Notes under the pieces: model-generated | Databases searched by the model: none | What the model was told of the DNA's origin: nothing | The model's input: the letters and a program-made list of their open reading frames with translations, nothing else | Shown: in pieces, positions 22,318 to 32,845 of the stretch | Layout of the letters: each line of letters opens with the position of its first letter | Numbering within the stretch: position 1 is the stretch's first letter | Made by a program: the position numbers and the translations under genes | Origin: Diospyros lotus | Lineage: Eukaryota; Streptophyta; Magnoliopsida; Ericales; Ebenaceae | DNA length: 64,000 nucleotides | NCBI RefSeq assembly: GCF_014633365.1 | Contig: NC_068351.1 | Coordinates: 20,139,366 to 20,203,365, forward strand | Reading direction: 5' to 3'

Positions 22318-24949
22318 ATGGGGAACATGAGCTTGACTGATGAGTATGGCACTCATACTATCAAATCCCATGGAAGCATGTTGGCAAGATATCATATGCA
22401 GGACTGGCTAATGCTTCCTCTTCTTCTGTTGGTAATTGGGGGATTGAACTATATAGAACCCTTTCATCGTTATGTGGGAAAGGACATGATGACAGATCTC
22501 ACATTCCCATTCAAAGAAGACACCATACCCATGTGGGCTGTTCCAGTATGTGTGCTTAATTTTGATTAAGTTTTTCTGTTACAATGAATTCTAGGAAACA
22601 TTAAAGCAATATAATCTGGCTCGTTGAGAAGTATGAAAAGAAAAATCTATCTTCAAAGTTTTTATAATTGTCATTTAGAGATGGTTAAACCAAGAACACA
22701 TAAATCATAGCTAATTAATATGCCATTAATTAATTACTTACTTCTATATATCAACCCTAATATATATCAATCAATTCTGACACTGCCTGATCTCCTACAG
22801 CAGGAGAAGTGGAGAACTGAAAGGAAGAACTAAACTCAAATCAAAATCTCAAATTCAGTATTAATAATCAAAGGGCTTAATAATACATCTCAAAGAGATT
22901 TATATATATATATATATATATACTATAAATCTTCTTCATTTAGAAAACATATCAAAGAGCAAAAGAGTGTTCTAATTAGAATAAAAATAGAATCTTTCTA
23001 GAACAAAAATGATCAAATAAGGAAATGAAATATACTAAAGCAAAAATAATATTTTTTCTAATTTTATCCTAGCATAATCTTTTCTTTGGAGTCCTAATGC
23101 GCTTAACTGTCTGCAACAGGTCTACGCAATACTGTTCCCTTGTCTAATATTTTTCCTCTACTACATGTCCCGAAGAGATGTTTATGATTTGCACCATGCT
23201 GTACTGGGTAAGTTTTGCTTCCCTTTCTCAACATTTTTTGCCCCCTTTTTTTAACTGTATATATACTTTTGTTGCTTATAATTAATATTGATCATTACAT
23301 ATGCAAGTGCAGGCCTTTTGTTTTCTGTGCTGATTACTGGGGTCATAACGGATTCAATCAAAGATGCCGTCGGCCGGCCGAGACCAAACTTCTTCTGGCG
23401 ATGTTTCAGTGATGGAATGCCAGTGAGTTCACTTCTTCTCTGTTAATACATTAATGTCTAGTCTGTCTAGCTAGCTGATTCTATATATGTTTAACATATA
23501 TGCAGGTATTTAATCCTTCCGACATGGATGTTATGTGCACCAACACGAACTTAAAGGTTATAAAGGAAGGTTACAAAAGTTTCCCAAGTGGTCACACTTC
23601 ATGTAAGTATACGGGGTATATATATATATACTCTTGCAATATTTGATGATGAATATTCATATAAATTCTACTGCTATGTAATTCCCAAGCCTTTATTGGG
23701 GATGAAACAAAAGATTATGAAAAAATGGAAATGCTTGAAATGATTATAGTTCAATAATGGATGGTGATATTGCAAGGACCAAAGCAAGGGCAATATGGTC
23801 TTTTCGGATGGTTGACCGACCAATTTGACTATAAATTTTGTCTTTTCTCCTGGGTCTTGTAAGTTTCTATTCACTCTCCTGCTCTTTAAAAAGATTTAAC
23901 CATATAAATCGAAAAATATTTCCTTTAGATCTTCCAAATCTTTTACTTTCAGAAGGGTGAGAACAGGAATAATGTTAATTATTAATTTGTAGCTCAGGAT
24001 GATTATAGTTTTATAGGGGGGTTTAGGTCAGATTAATTAATTATCGACTATCTACTTAGTAATTAAGCCTTGTTATTGGCATAATAATGCAGGGTCATTC
24101 GCAGGCCTAGGTTTCCTCTCACTTTATTTGTCTGGAAAAATTAGAGCCTTCGATCATAGAGGCAACGTTGTGAAGGTCTGCATTGTTATCATGCCATATC
24201 TTATGGCTATACTTGTTGGAGTTTCTCGCGTGAGTGACTATTGGCATCATTGGACAGACGTATTCGCCGGAGCCATTATAGGTCTGTTCTCAGATATCGA
24301 ACAATTAAACTTTGTGGGACGATTCCTTATTCAAGGACCAATCTTTCTCAATTGTTATAATTGCATTGCATTGCAGGAACTATAATTTCTTCCCTATGCT
24401 ACTTGCATTTCTTTCCACTGCCCCATCGCACCAACGGTATGTTTCTAGCTAGCTTCCTATAACAAGTTCATCCCATAGCTTAATTAGTCTTTCATAAAAA
24501 TTGCAATTTCTAATGCCCTCAAAATGACTTATGTGGATGACACCTTCCCACAAATTTCTTCGAAAAAACAATTTAATGTTTGGCTAAAGAATCCAGATCA
24601 ATTTTAGGGTTGTTATACGTTTTGTTTCTCAAAATAAGTGTTAAGACTCAACTATTAACAGTTATATGTGCCCCTAAAGCTTGTATATAAGCCTAGCTCT
24701 AAGACTATTTGGGGGCAGAGATACAATCAATGCTGCTAAACACTATTGATAACAAGTACGTTTGCCGCTACCATTGAATTGCTAATTAAAGTTGGCGGCT
24801 AATCACTCACTCTATATCTCTGCAATGCAGGTTGGGCACCACATGCCTATTTTGGAATGTTGGCTGATGCTAATAGTGTTCGTAACCCAGCAACAGACAT
24901 GCAAACAGCTCCTTACATGCACTATAGATTTGATGAAGAAACTGGTTAA
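22318..24949 (+). CDS. LPP2: Lipid phosphate phosphatase (PAP2 family), LPP2-like, 7 coding exons
   Basis: Coding exons by GT/AG and phase: 22318-22545, 23120-23207, 23313-23422, 23506-23602, 24093-24281, 24377-24436, 24831-24949; 891 bp, 296 aa, close to the roughly 290-residue plant LPP1/2 family. It dephosphorylates phosphatidic acid and diacylglycerol pyrophosphate in membranes, lowering PA signals. All PAP2 catalytic motifs are intact: C1 KDAVGRPRP (122-130), C2 PSGH (169-172, [12 protein letters not shown]) and C3 [12 protein letters not shown] (219-230, with His226 and Asp230). Six hydrophobic segments are expected; the first is about 29-44 ([14 protein letters not shown]). The N-terminal HTIKSHG and IEPFHRYVG are family signatures. 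The donor after exon 5 (g|gtctgt) is weak, but frame and family alignment need it. An intron holds an (at)n tract near 22903. The C-terminal tail (about 262-296) is poorly conserved, as usual. Symbol given by family resemblance. Confidence 0.93.
22903..22923. repeat. (AT)n microsatellite in a phosphatase intron
   Basis: About ten AT dinucleotides in the intron between coding exons 1 and 2 of the phosphatase gene. Confidence 0.8.
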
Positions 24950-27900
24950 ATTGATCCAATAGTTGGATCAATACGAGCAAGTCCAAACATAGGGCTTAAA
25001 GCATCTGGGAAAAGAGATCAACAGCAGAGTTTATTTCAAAAGGTTCATCACATCACTGAATTGTACACTGCAGCTGGATTACATGGGTCCACCATCTTCA
25101 CACGCGATGGATATATATTTTATTGGGGATTGGTGGGTAGAGCATCCAGAAGATATATAGCTTGTGCGATTGTGTTTTGGAGATCTTGTACAAGGACTGG
25201 ACTTTATGTGATGCCCTTCTCCCTCCCTAGAGCATCACGGGTGAAAACTCACCTCCTCATTTAGGAAAAATGTTCAATAACTACAGAAACTTGTGGGTTA
25301 TTGCCTAAGAAAAGTTCATTTTCCTTTTGGCCTAACTCGATTAGAGATTAATTAATTAAAATGTGGGACAATCTGACTAATATATTGACCTTTAGTGAGA
25401 CTTACATTTTCTATCTCTTGTTCTCAAATTAAAGGTGAGCTTACTATAGGATAGGATCGGACTTGTTCAAAGATACCTTATTCAAAATTAAGGGGCGGTT
25501 TACTTGCAAAAATCTGAAGTAGATTTTCTACAGGAATAGAAAATTAGAAAATTTGTTCAAATTAATTTTTTTCCCCTAAATTAGAAAACAAAAAACAAGT
25601 TTTCTATTTTCCAAATTTGTATTGAAAATCATAAAACATCTAAAAAGGTGTTTATGATATTTTATTTGTTAAAATGTTACCATGTTTTCCACTTTTTTTT
25701 TCAAGGAAAAATATGGTTTCCCTTTGCATAGCTCCGAAAACTCGGTAGCATCCACTTCTCCACCAAGCTTCTTCCTTCATTGTTCATTGTTGCCGTCCTC
25801 TCCTCTTCCTCCATCAACCTTTTCTCTTCAAGTTCGCAGGTCCTTTGCTACTGATCATCGCAAATCCATCACCATCCTCTCCTCTTCCTCCATTGACCCC
25901 TTCTCTTCAGCTTTGCAAGTCCTTGATCGTTGCAAATTCGTTGTCGATCATCGTAAAATAAATATTTTACTTTGAAAAAAGGTAATTTCATTTTGAAAAG
26001 TAAAATATTTGTTTTTTCACTACGAACATATATAATTTGAAATAAATTTTATTTTTGAATAAATAAAAGATGTAAACAATATGTGATCATAACGAATGCA
26101 AAATTCTCAAGCAATTTGTTGGTTCCTACACCAATACTGAGTAACATATATTCGATTGGATGCCACATAAAATGTTATCAATTTGGTCCAAATTCTATAT
26201 AATTTAGTGTATGTAAATATATTATTTATGTGTATGTAAATGTTCTGATAATTAGGTCCAAATTCTAGATAATTTAGTGCATAACAAAATGTTATCAATT
26301 CGGTTGTGTAAAAATAAAGTGTGTGTGTGTAGTAAGCAGCGAAACTAAATTAGTAATCCCCAAGAACAGGATGGTCTAAACATGTCCTTAACAACGGAAT
26401 TGAAAGCAATAATATACATACAATGTTCACACAGTACTTGCTGATACTAAAATATAATAATAGTGTACATATGCTAATGTATTAAGTTTCCATATATCAA
26501 GGAGACACTCTCCTAGCTTCCATGGCAGTCACATTATTGGAATGTCCGTACTCTCATTTCGTGTTGCAGTTTGAACCTACGAGATGAACAAGAAGCTTGG
26601 TGATGTTGAAACATGAAAGTAATATCAGAAGACAACAATAAACACTAGGGAGTGGTGGGCAAGACCCATACAACCAAAGGCTAACAGAAATACAAGAGAA
26701 AACCCAGGGATAGAGTCAATCCAAAAATAGAAGAAAACATCAACAAAAGCAGAAAACTGTAGAGCTCTGGGGACAATCAAGAGAAGTAAGCTACCAGTTG
26801 ACTAAAGGGCTACCAAAATATAGCTTGGGAGATCCCCAAGTATGGCATGAGAGTGATGCTAAAGGACAATGGCCATTGAAAGGCGCGCGAAGATGAAACC
26901 ATAGAATAAAATGGTCAAAAGTACCAAAGATGAAACTATAACCAACTATCAAAAGCAAAAGAATAAACATAGAAAAAATAGTATATTTCTCCTTTCCGTA
27001 TGCTGGCAAATAGTGTGGACGATAGAAAAAAGTACCCAAAACGAAAAAAAACAATTCAGCATTTGTATACATTTTTTAATGTCTAAAAGTAAAAGTTAAA
27101 GGTTGACTTTGCAGCAGTGCGATGATCAAGAGTAAGCTGTGTCTTCTAATCATGATGGGTTCACATTCATTTCCATAAGGATAATTCATTCAAAGAAGTA
27201 ATGATGAGACCATGTTCGTAGCCAAACAATGGTCTAGAAATTTTATCTGAATGTCCGTAGTAGTGTTAAATTGGTTTTTGTTTTACAGTGGCTGGATTGC
27301 AAATTAAGCTTTCCCCATATATAGTTTTCCCTTTAATTCGATATGCTAATTGCTACAGATTCAGTTGTTTTTGATCCTTGATTACCTTTTTTGCTTACTT
27401 GAAAATTGGTTTACTACTGATTTTAACTGCTCAATTTTATTGTCAATTATCCAGTAAGTGATGATTTTGGGCACCCAAATAAATTAATTGGGGAAAAGTC
27501 TTCTACTATTGCATAGTTTGATATTAATACGAAATCCCTCCTAAATTAATTGACTATTTCCCCGATAGTGGAACAAATAAAACTCCCAAAACTTAAACTT
27601 GGGGCAGTAAACATACCACACTACACCCTACCGCTTAATTAGTAACATTCGATTCATTGGATAAATTTTATATTAACTATTTGTATGGATTACTTTCAGT
27701 TTGAAGTATAGAATTCCTCTTGACGTGATTGAAATATGAAATTATTTATAATTTTTTTTGTCAATAAAATTATAAAAAATTAATTTTTTTGATAAATATC
27801 AATCAAATTTACATAACGTCTAGCGCAGTCAATATCTTCAACCATACTTAAAGAATAGACGATAAGATAAGAGCTAGAAACCCTAGCTCAAGAAGATGAT

Positions 27901-28497
27901 GAAGAGCTGCAGATCGAGCGACTGATACTAGTTTGTTATGATTTTGGATCGAAAATAAACGATGAACAATCCATTAATCACACAAACAAATACAAAATTT
28001 AATGTGAAAATTCAAATTGGGAAAAATCATGGGTAGAAAAAATAAAATATCAATAAGATAATATTTGTACTACAATAGTGATATTGGTGCAATAATTCTA
28101 GAGTATTGGATACTTATTTATAAATTTACTGCTTATCTATAAATGTATATAAAAGAGAATTTAAATAAATTCATATTCTAATGAGAAGAAGAGCCACGAA
28201 GAAGATAAATTTTAATGAGTCTCGAAAAATATAAATTTTTAATTATAAACGTATTCCATTCACAATCAAATTTAAAATTTTAATCACAGTCAAATTTGAA
28301 TTCTGAATCACAATTATAATTGCTATAGTCTCCAATCAATTCATACAAAAATATACATATATATATACACACGGATTAAAATAACTTACACTAAATCTAG
28401 CCAACAAAAAAGAAACCCATAATTTAAACTTATCAATTAAAACTTCTCATGGATTACATATGTGCATGCGTGCATGTGTATACGTATATATATAGAG
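24950..28497. other. Phosphatase 3' flank and intergenic DNA, no gene recognised
   Basis: The first 300 bp or so are probably 3' UTR and trailer of the phosphatase gene. Beyond that no conserved coding segment was seen. A short imperfect direct repeat (ggtccaaattcta-ataatttagtg, near 26187 and 26252) and a (gt)n run near 26320 are the only repeats noted. ORFs at 25061, 25682, 26107 and 26791 have no domain, splice or family support. Confidence 0.4.
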
Positions 28498-28668
28498 TTA
28501 ATAATCGTTAAGTACCTCCTTCTTGGGATGCTCATGATGCTCACGATGCTTGTACTTTTTCTTGGGAGCCTTAGTCTTAAGGTTATGGCTATGAGTTGGT
28601 ACTTGGGGAATACAAATCCCAGCAGCATTTGGAGCACAAATCTTTCGGGAGAAATGATACTTCTCCAT
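28498..28668 (-). CDS. Small Lys/His-rich protein of 56 aa, unrecognised
   Basis: Start ATG at 28668, stop TAA at 28498. The protein begins MEKYHFSRKICAPNAAGIC, continues through IPQVPTHSHNL, and ends in a basic His/Lys-rich stretch with KTKAPKKKYKHREHHEHPKK. It has two Cys (residues 11 and 19), no signal peptide and no transmembrane segment. A TATA-like box (ctataagtaga) lies about 50 bp upstream, giving room for a short leader, and composition is less AT-rich than the flanks. After codon 50 there is a possible donor (gag|gtactt, GT at 28517), so the last residues could change if a further exon exists. Another ORF overlaps on the same strand in a different frame; this frame is preferred for its upstream promoter context and non-repetitive sequence. 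No family was recognised, and chance is possible. Confidence 0.4.
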   Translation of the reverse strand: MEKYHFSRKICAPNAAGICIPQVPTHSHNLKTKAPKKKYKHREHHEHPKKEVLNDY

Positions 28669-28711
28669 ATTAATTAATTAAGACCTTTGGAACAAAGATT
28701 TAACAAAGAAG

Positions 28712-28726
28712 ACATCTACTTATAGC
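28712..28726 (-). promoter_or_regulatory. TATA-like box of the 56-aa gene
   Basis: The minus strand reads ggctataagtagatg, about 45-60 bp before the ATG at 28668. A transcription start about 30 bp downstream would leave a leader of roughly 20 bases. Sequence-based inference only. Confidence 0.35.
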
Positions 28727-28740
28727 CAGTGAATGAAACA

Positions 28741-29279
28741 GCTCCAGGTTAATTATCTTGCCGGTTGGGCGGGGGAACAAGAATCTATACTCACATATGA
28801 TACATGAGTTATCCGATCTTTATAATAAATTACCAAAAGTTAAGAATAGAATAACGACTAGAATGGGAGACCACCTGTTCTTTTGATATATATTTGCTAG
28901 TAAATCGATTGGCATCAGATGCTTTGCTTAATTTCACGTGTAAACGTTTGTTTCACTAGGGTCTACAGTTATCTCTTAATTTAGAACTATACCAAAAAAA
29001 AAAAAAAATCGTTACCTCTGCAACAAAAGAATAAAAATAGTTAGCAACTGAATTTTGTCTCCATAAATAATGTGAAATCAGCCCTTAAATATTTTCCCCT
29101 GATTTTGCAATGCAAAATATGTCCTAGCAAAATATTAAACACACAAAAGTATAATGAATTTGTAATTAATTAGTCTCATGGGATGCCGGGCAACATATTT
29201 TGAGACAAATTTCAATACTTTGGCAATCCAGGGAGTGGGCATTTCAAGGCTTGGTGTGTCAAATGCAATCAATTCCTAT
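28741..29279. other. Intergenic DNA
   Basis: No gene or element terminus was recognised. Confidence 0.35.
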
Positions 29280-31300
29280 ATCAGGTCATGATGTTGGGCC
29301 AATAACACTTAGAAATTGAGAACATGGAGTTCGAGGGTCTTCTCGAGGATCTTACCAAGGATCTTTCTGTGCTCCACAATACGGACATTGAGATCCTAAT
29401 TCATAGATTCCTTATCTTGATTGAGGGTTATGAATATATCGTACCTGGTGATTTTCTCACCCATTAGGCCCCACCAAATAGTTGGGTAGAATAGGGGCCA
29501 AACTCTTAAGGAAGGTCTTTGTCTTTCCCTTCCTCGGTGTGCCATCTTTAAATCCATGGACCTCAGTCTTTTCCAAGTTCCCCAATGGATGGAGGAACTT
29601 GGTCACCTTTCACATATGATGTGAAGACAAGTCTATTCTTTCCCCATGCTCGATTTTCTTAAGATGTTCCAAGTCTCTACTTTCGATCGGTCCAAGGCAT
29701 GGTATATTTTTATGGTCACTCCTTGGATGAAGCTTATTGTTGATAACCCTTCTTTTCTGAAAAGGTGGAAAGAGATATTCTTTCTTGTTTGGAGGGCAGG
29801 GGCAATATCTTTCACTACAAGAAAATCATAATTTAGTGACGGGATTTGTGATAGGGGCCCACCCATCACTAATTTGTGACGGGTTTAGTGACAGAAATCC
29901 ATCACAAAAAACATGGCAGAAAATTTAGTGACGAGCAAGGCACACCCGTCACTGATCAGTGACGGGCATTGCAGTCCCGTCACTAAATTTTCTGCCATGT
30001 TTTTTGTGACGGGACTGCAATTCTCGTCACTGATTAGTGACGGGCGTGCCTTGCCCGTCATTGATTAGTGACAGGACTGCAGTGACGGGCCTGCCATGCC
30101 CGTCACTGATCAGTGACGGGACTGCAATGCCCGTCACAGATCAGTGACGGGACTACCATGCACGTCATTGATCAGCGACGGGACTGGCACACCCGTCACT
30201 AATTTAAGTTTAAAACCCCCCTCTCGAACAGCCGTCTCCCCCTTCCCTTCTCTGGTTCTCACTCTTTCTCGCCCCCTTCCCCCTATTCAGACGCCATTTC
30301 TCTATTCCCCCTTGGTTCTCTTGATTTTTCTACAGCTGTTGTCTCCCACCGGTATTGTTACTGCTCCGGTGCCATTGCTGCCACTCTTTCCGTCAATGAC
30401 GTAATTATTTTGTATTGTTTAGTTTTAGTTATTTTGTGTTAGTTTAGTTTAATGATTATTTTGTGTTAGTTTAGTTGTAGTTATTTTATTTTAGTTTACT
30501 TATAGTTATTTTGTATTAGTTTAGTTTAATGGTTATTTGTGTTTTTTTTTTTATTTTTAATTGAAAAAAAATTACTTTTAATTAAAATATAATAATGTAA
30601 TTTTAAATAAAATACATAGGAAATGTTGATGTAATACTGTAATTTTTAATAGTTTACTTTTAAATGTAATACAGTTTACTTTTATTGTTATAAATAAAAT
30701 ATACACATTAAAAAATACAAAAAATTCTATTTGACATAAAACGTTAAAAATAATAAATAAAATTTCAATTCAAATATTTAGAATTAATATTATAAATTAG
30801 ATAAATATTTATTTTATTTTATTTTAAAATTAATTTTAATATTTTATTTTTTATTTTTTTTATTATTTAAAATGATCTGTGACGGGTATTCCTGTCACAG
30901 ATCTGTGACGGGGCTCTGTACCCTGTCACAGATCTGCGATGGGTGACCTGTCACAAATCTGCGACGGGAAAGCTTGCCCGTCACAGATCTGTGACGGGAT
31001 TGCTCAACCCCATCACTAAAATTCAGTGACGCCCTTTTTTGTGACGGATTTTTATCCCGTCACTAAACCTGTCACTAAAAATTTAGTGACGGATTTTCTG
31101 TTTTTAGTGACTGATTTTTCCGTCACTAAAATCAATTTTTCTTGTAGTGTTTCCCATTCCTAACTTGGTGGTCAATGAACCGAGCATCTACTTCAAAAAT
31201 TAATCTTTCTGAGACTGAGACCGAGAAGTTGAGTTTGCAAGTCCTTCATCTGCTTAAAGACATCAATGTAATTAAGCTCCTCTCTAATTGAGCTTTTTCC
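29280..31300 (+). pseudogene. Degenerate retroelement-like coding remnant split by a CACTA element
   Basis: Plus-strand sequence at 29280-29812 and 31150-31300 reads as protein-like stretches. The pre-insertion part ends with a Trp/Phe-rich motif (RWKEIFFLVWRAGA) that resembles the N-terminal gag-like domain of some plant gypsy elements. The reading frame appears to carry on beyond the CACTA insertion. It is short, with stops further upstream. Family assignment is weak and could be wrong; the split by the transposon is solid. Confidence 0.25.
29813..31149. mobile_element. Complete non-autonomous CACTA transposon, 1337 bp
   Basis: Begins cactacaagaaaatc and ends gatttttcttgtagtg-type sequence (final bases ttgtagtg). 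The termini are inverted repeats of CACTACAAGAAAA, flanked by an identical 3-bp TSD ttt (29810-29812 and 31150-31152), as for En/Spm-CACTA elements. Both subterminal regions (29836-30200 and 30880-31130) are arrays of gtgacggg and its complement cccgtcac, forming many short hairpins. The centre is AT-rich with no transposase. The ORF at 30144-30404 is a by-product of the repeats. An autonomous partner elsewhere would be needed for movement. Confidence 0.92.
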
Positions 31301-31389
31301 CTCAGCTTTCTCTCTCCTTATCTCAATATTGAGTCGGGTCTTTCTCGCTATGGTAATTCATTTTCTAGCAATTGCATTTCCAATGTTTG

Positions 31390-31612
31390 AACTGGGAGTT
31401 GACTCTTGTCAACTCCCTGGGTGCAAGAGTCGACTCCTTGGGGCAGGAGTCGACTCCCAAAGAGGCAATAGTCGAATTCTGTATATCTTTAGTCTACCTA
31501 GCCAAGAGCATTTTATACAGAGTCGATCCAACAGAGAACCACTCTCTTGGACAGTCGATTCCTATTCAATGACAGTTGACTTCCACTCCCTGAAAGTCGA
31601 CTTTCATAACAA
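31390..31612. repeat. Cluster of the palindrome GAGTCGACTC and variants
   Basis: Repeated forms: gagttgactc (31397), gagtcgactc (31427, 31447), then looser copies (agtcgaattc, agtcgatcc, cagtcgattc, cagttgactt, agtcgacttt) to about 31605. Arrays of self-complementary words of this kind are seen in U3 regions of some plant copia LTRs, so this may be a truncated LTR. No element ends were found. Confidence 0.5.
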
Positions 31613-31675
31613 CCACTTCAAAAATCACGAAAACTACCAATGATATTATTATTAGATAATATTAATATATATTTG

Positions 31676-32690
31676 TATATAACACTTCTCTAGGTTTTTG
31701 TTCTCGCCTTTCATCTTTCTTATGATTTGTTGAAATGACCTCTACTCGTATCAAAAATAACATCTCTGCTATCACAACCTTAGACGCTTCTGGATCCCAT
31801 AACTTATAGCCCTTAATGCTAGGCTTATAGCCAAGGAAGAGACATTGTTTAGACCTTTGTTCTAATTTTCCATTATCAATATGAACAGATACAAGACATC
31901 CAAAAATTTTCAAATCAAAATAATTTGTAGGAGTAGCTAACCATAATTCTTTTGGAGTTTTCTTATCAATGGAAAACGACGGAGACCGATTAATCAGAAA
32001 ACATGCCATATAAGCAGCATCAACCCAAAAAGACTTAGATAAACTAGAATTAGATAACATACATCGTACATTTTCCATCAAGGTTCTGTTCATCCGTTCG
32101 GCTACGCCATTTTGCTGTAGTGTACTTGTAACTGTTAAATGCCTTAGAATTCCTTCTTTACTACAGAAATCATTGAATTCACGTGAACAAAATTTCAAAC
32201 CATTATCTGTGCAGAGACGCTTGATCTGTTTGTCAGTTTATTTCTCAATCATGGTCTTCTATTACTTGAAAGTAGCAAAAATGTCAGTCTTCTATTTTAA
32301 GAAGAATACTCAGACTTTCCTAGAAAAATCGTCGAAGAAAGTTAACATATATTTGGCACCACCTGCAAAGGGTACTTTGGTCGGATCCCAGAGATCAGAA
32401 TGGACATAGTCCAATATACCTTTCGTATTATAAATGCCTTTAGTAAATTTAACCCATTTTTTCTTATTGAAAATGCAATGTCACAAAACTTCAATTTTTC
32501 AGTACTCTACCCTTCAAGAAGCCCTCTTTTGCTCAATTTAACCATACCTATTTCACTCATATGCCCCAGATGCATATGCCATAATTGAGTGAGATCAGTA
32601 TCAGATAAAGAAGAAGTAGAAAACTATCGATCGATAGTCCTACATGCTCTCAATCGCTTGTCGTTAACCATTACTGCATCATTTCCAGTT
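31676..32690 (-). pseudogene. Tnt1-like copia fragment: gag-pre-integrase and integrase
   Basis: Minus strand. Gag-pre-integrase motif LWHMHLGHMSEIG (about 32600-32560), then broken integrase, then an intact stretch (32198-31662) with the end of the integrase core: LQQNGVAERMNRTLMENVR, NRSPSFSIDKKTPKELW, KIFGCLVSVHI and LFLGYKPSIKGYKLWDP. Order and motifs match the Tnt1/Tork type of copia. The 5' half has stops and frame changes; gag, protease, RT and LTRs are absent here. Truncated and dead. Confidence 0.8.
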
Positions 32691-32810
32691 GAAAGTTCTT
32701 GAAACTATTGACCAACTTTTTCAATCTATCGATCGGTTATTGTAGACGTTTGAGAATCAATCGATTGATTCTTTAAAACAGACGATTGGTTTTGTTGCAA
32801 AAACTCTAAT
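32640..32810. repeat. Cluster of ATCGAT-type palindromes
   Basis: ctatcgatcgatag (near 32625-32638), ctatcgatcgg (near 32737) and atcaatcgattgattc (near 32757) and related words lie upstream of the TATA box of the plus-strand copia LTR, in what would be its U3 region. Confidence 0.4.
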
Positions 32811-32845
32811 GGCTAACTGCACTTGATTTCTGCAAGCAAGATTTC

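Noticed and set aside
25682..25975. 97-codon ORF downstream of the phosphatase gene
   Set aside because: Ser/Pro/Phe-rich with internal short repeats (ttcgcaggtccttt / ttgcaagtccttg); no splice or family support.
26169..26290. Short duplicated phrase around ggtccaaattcta
   Set aside because: Only two imperfect copies of about 45 bp in AT-rich DNA; no element ends, so not called as an element.
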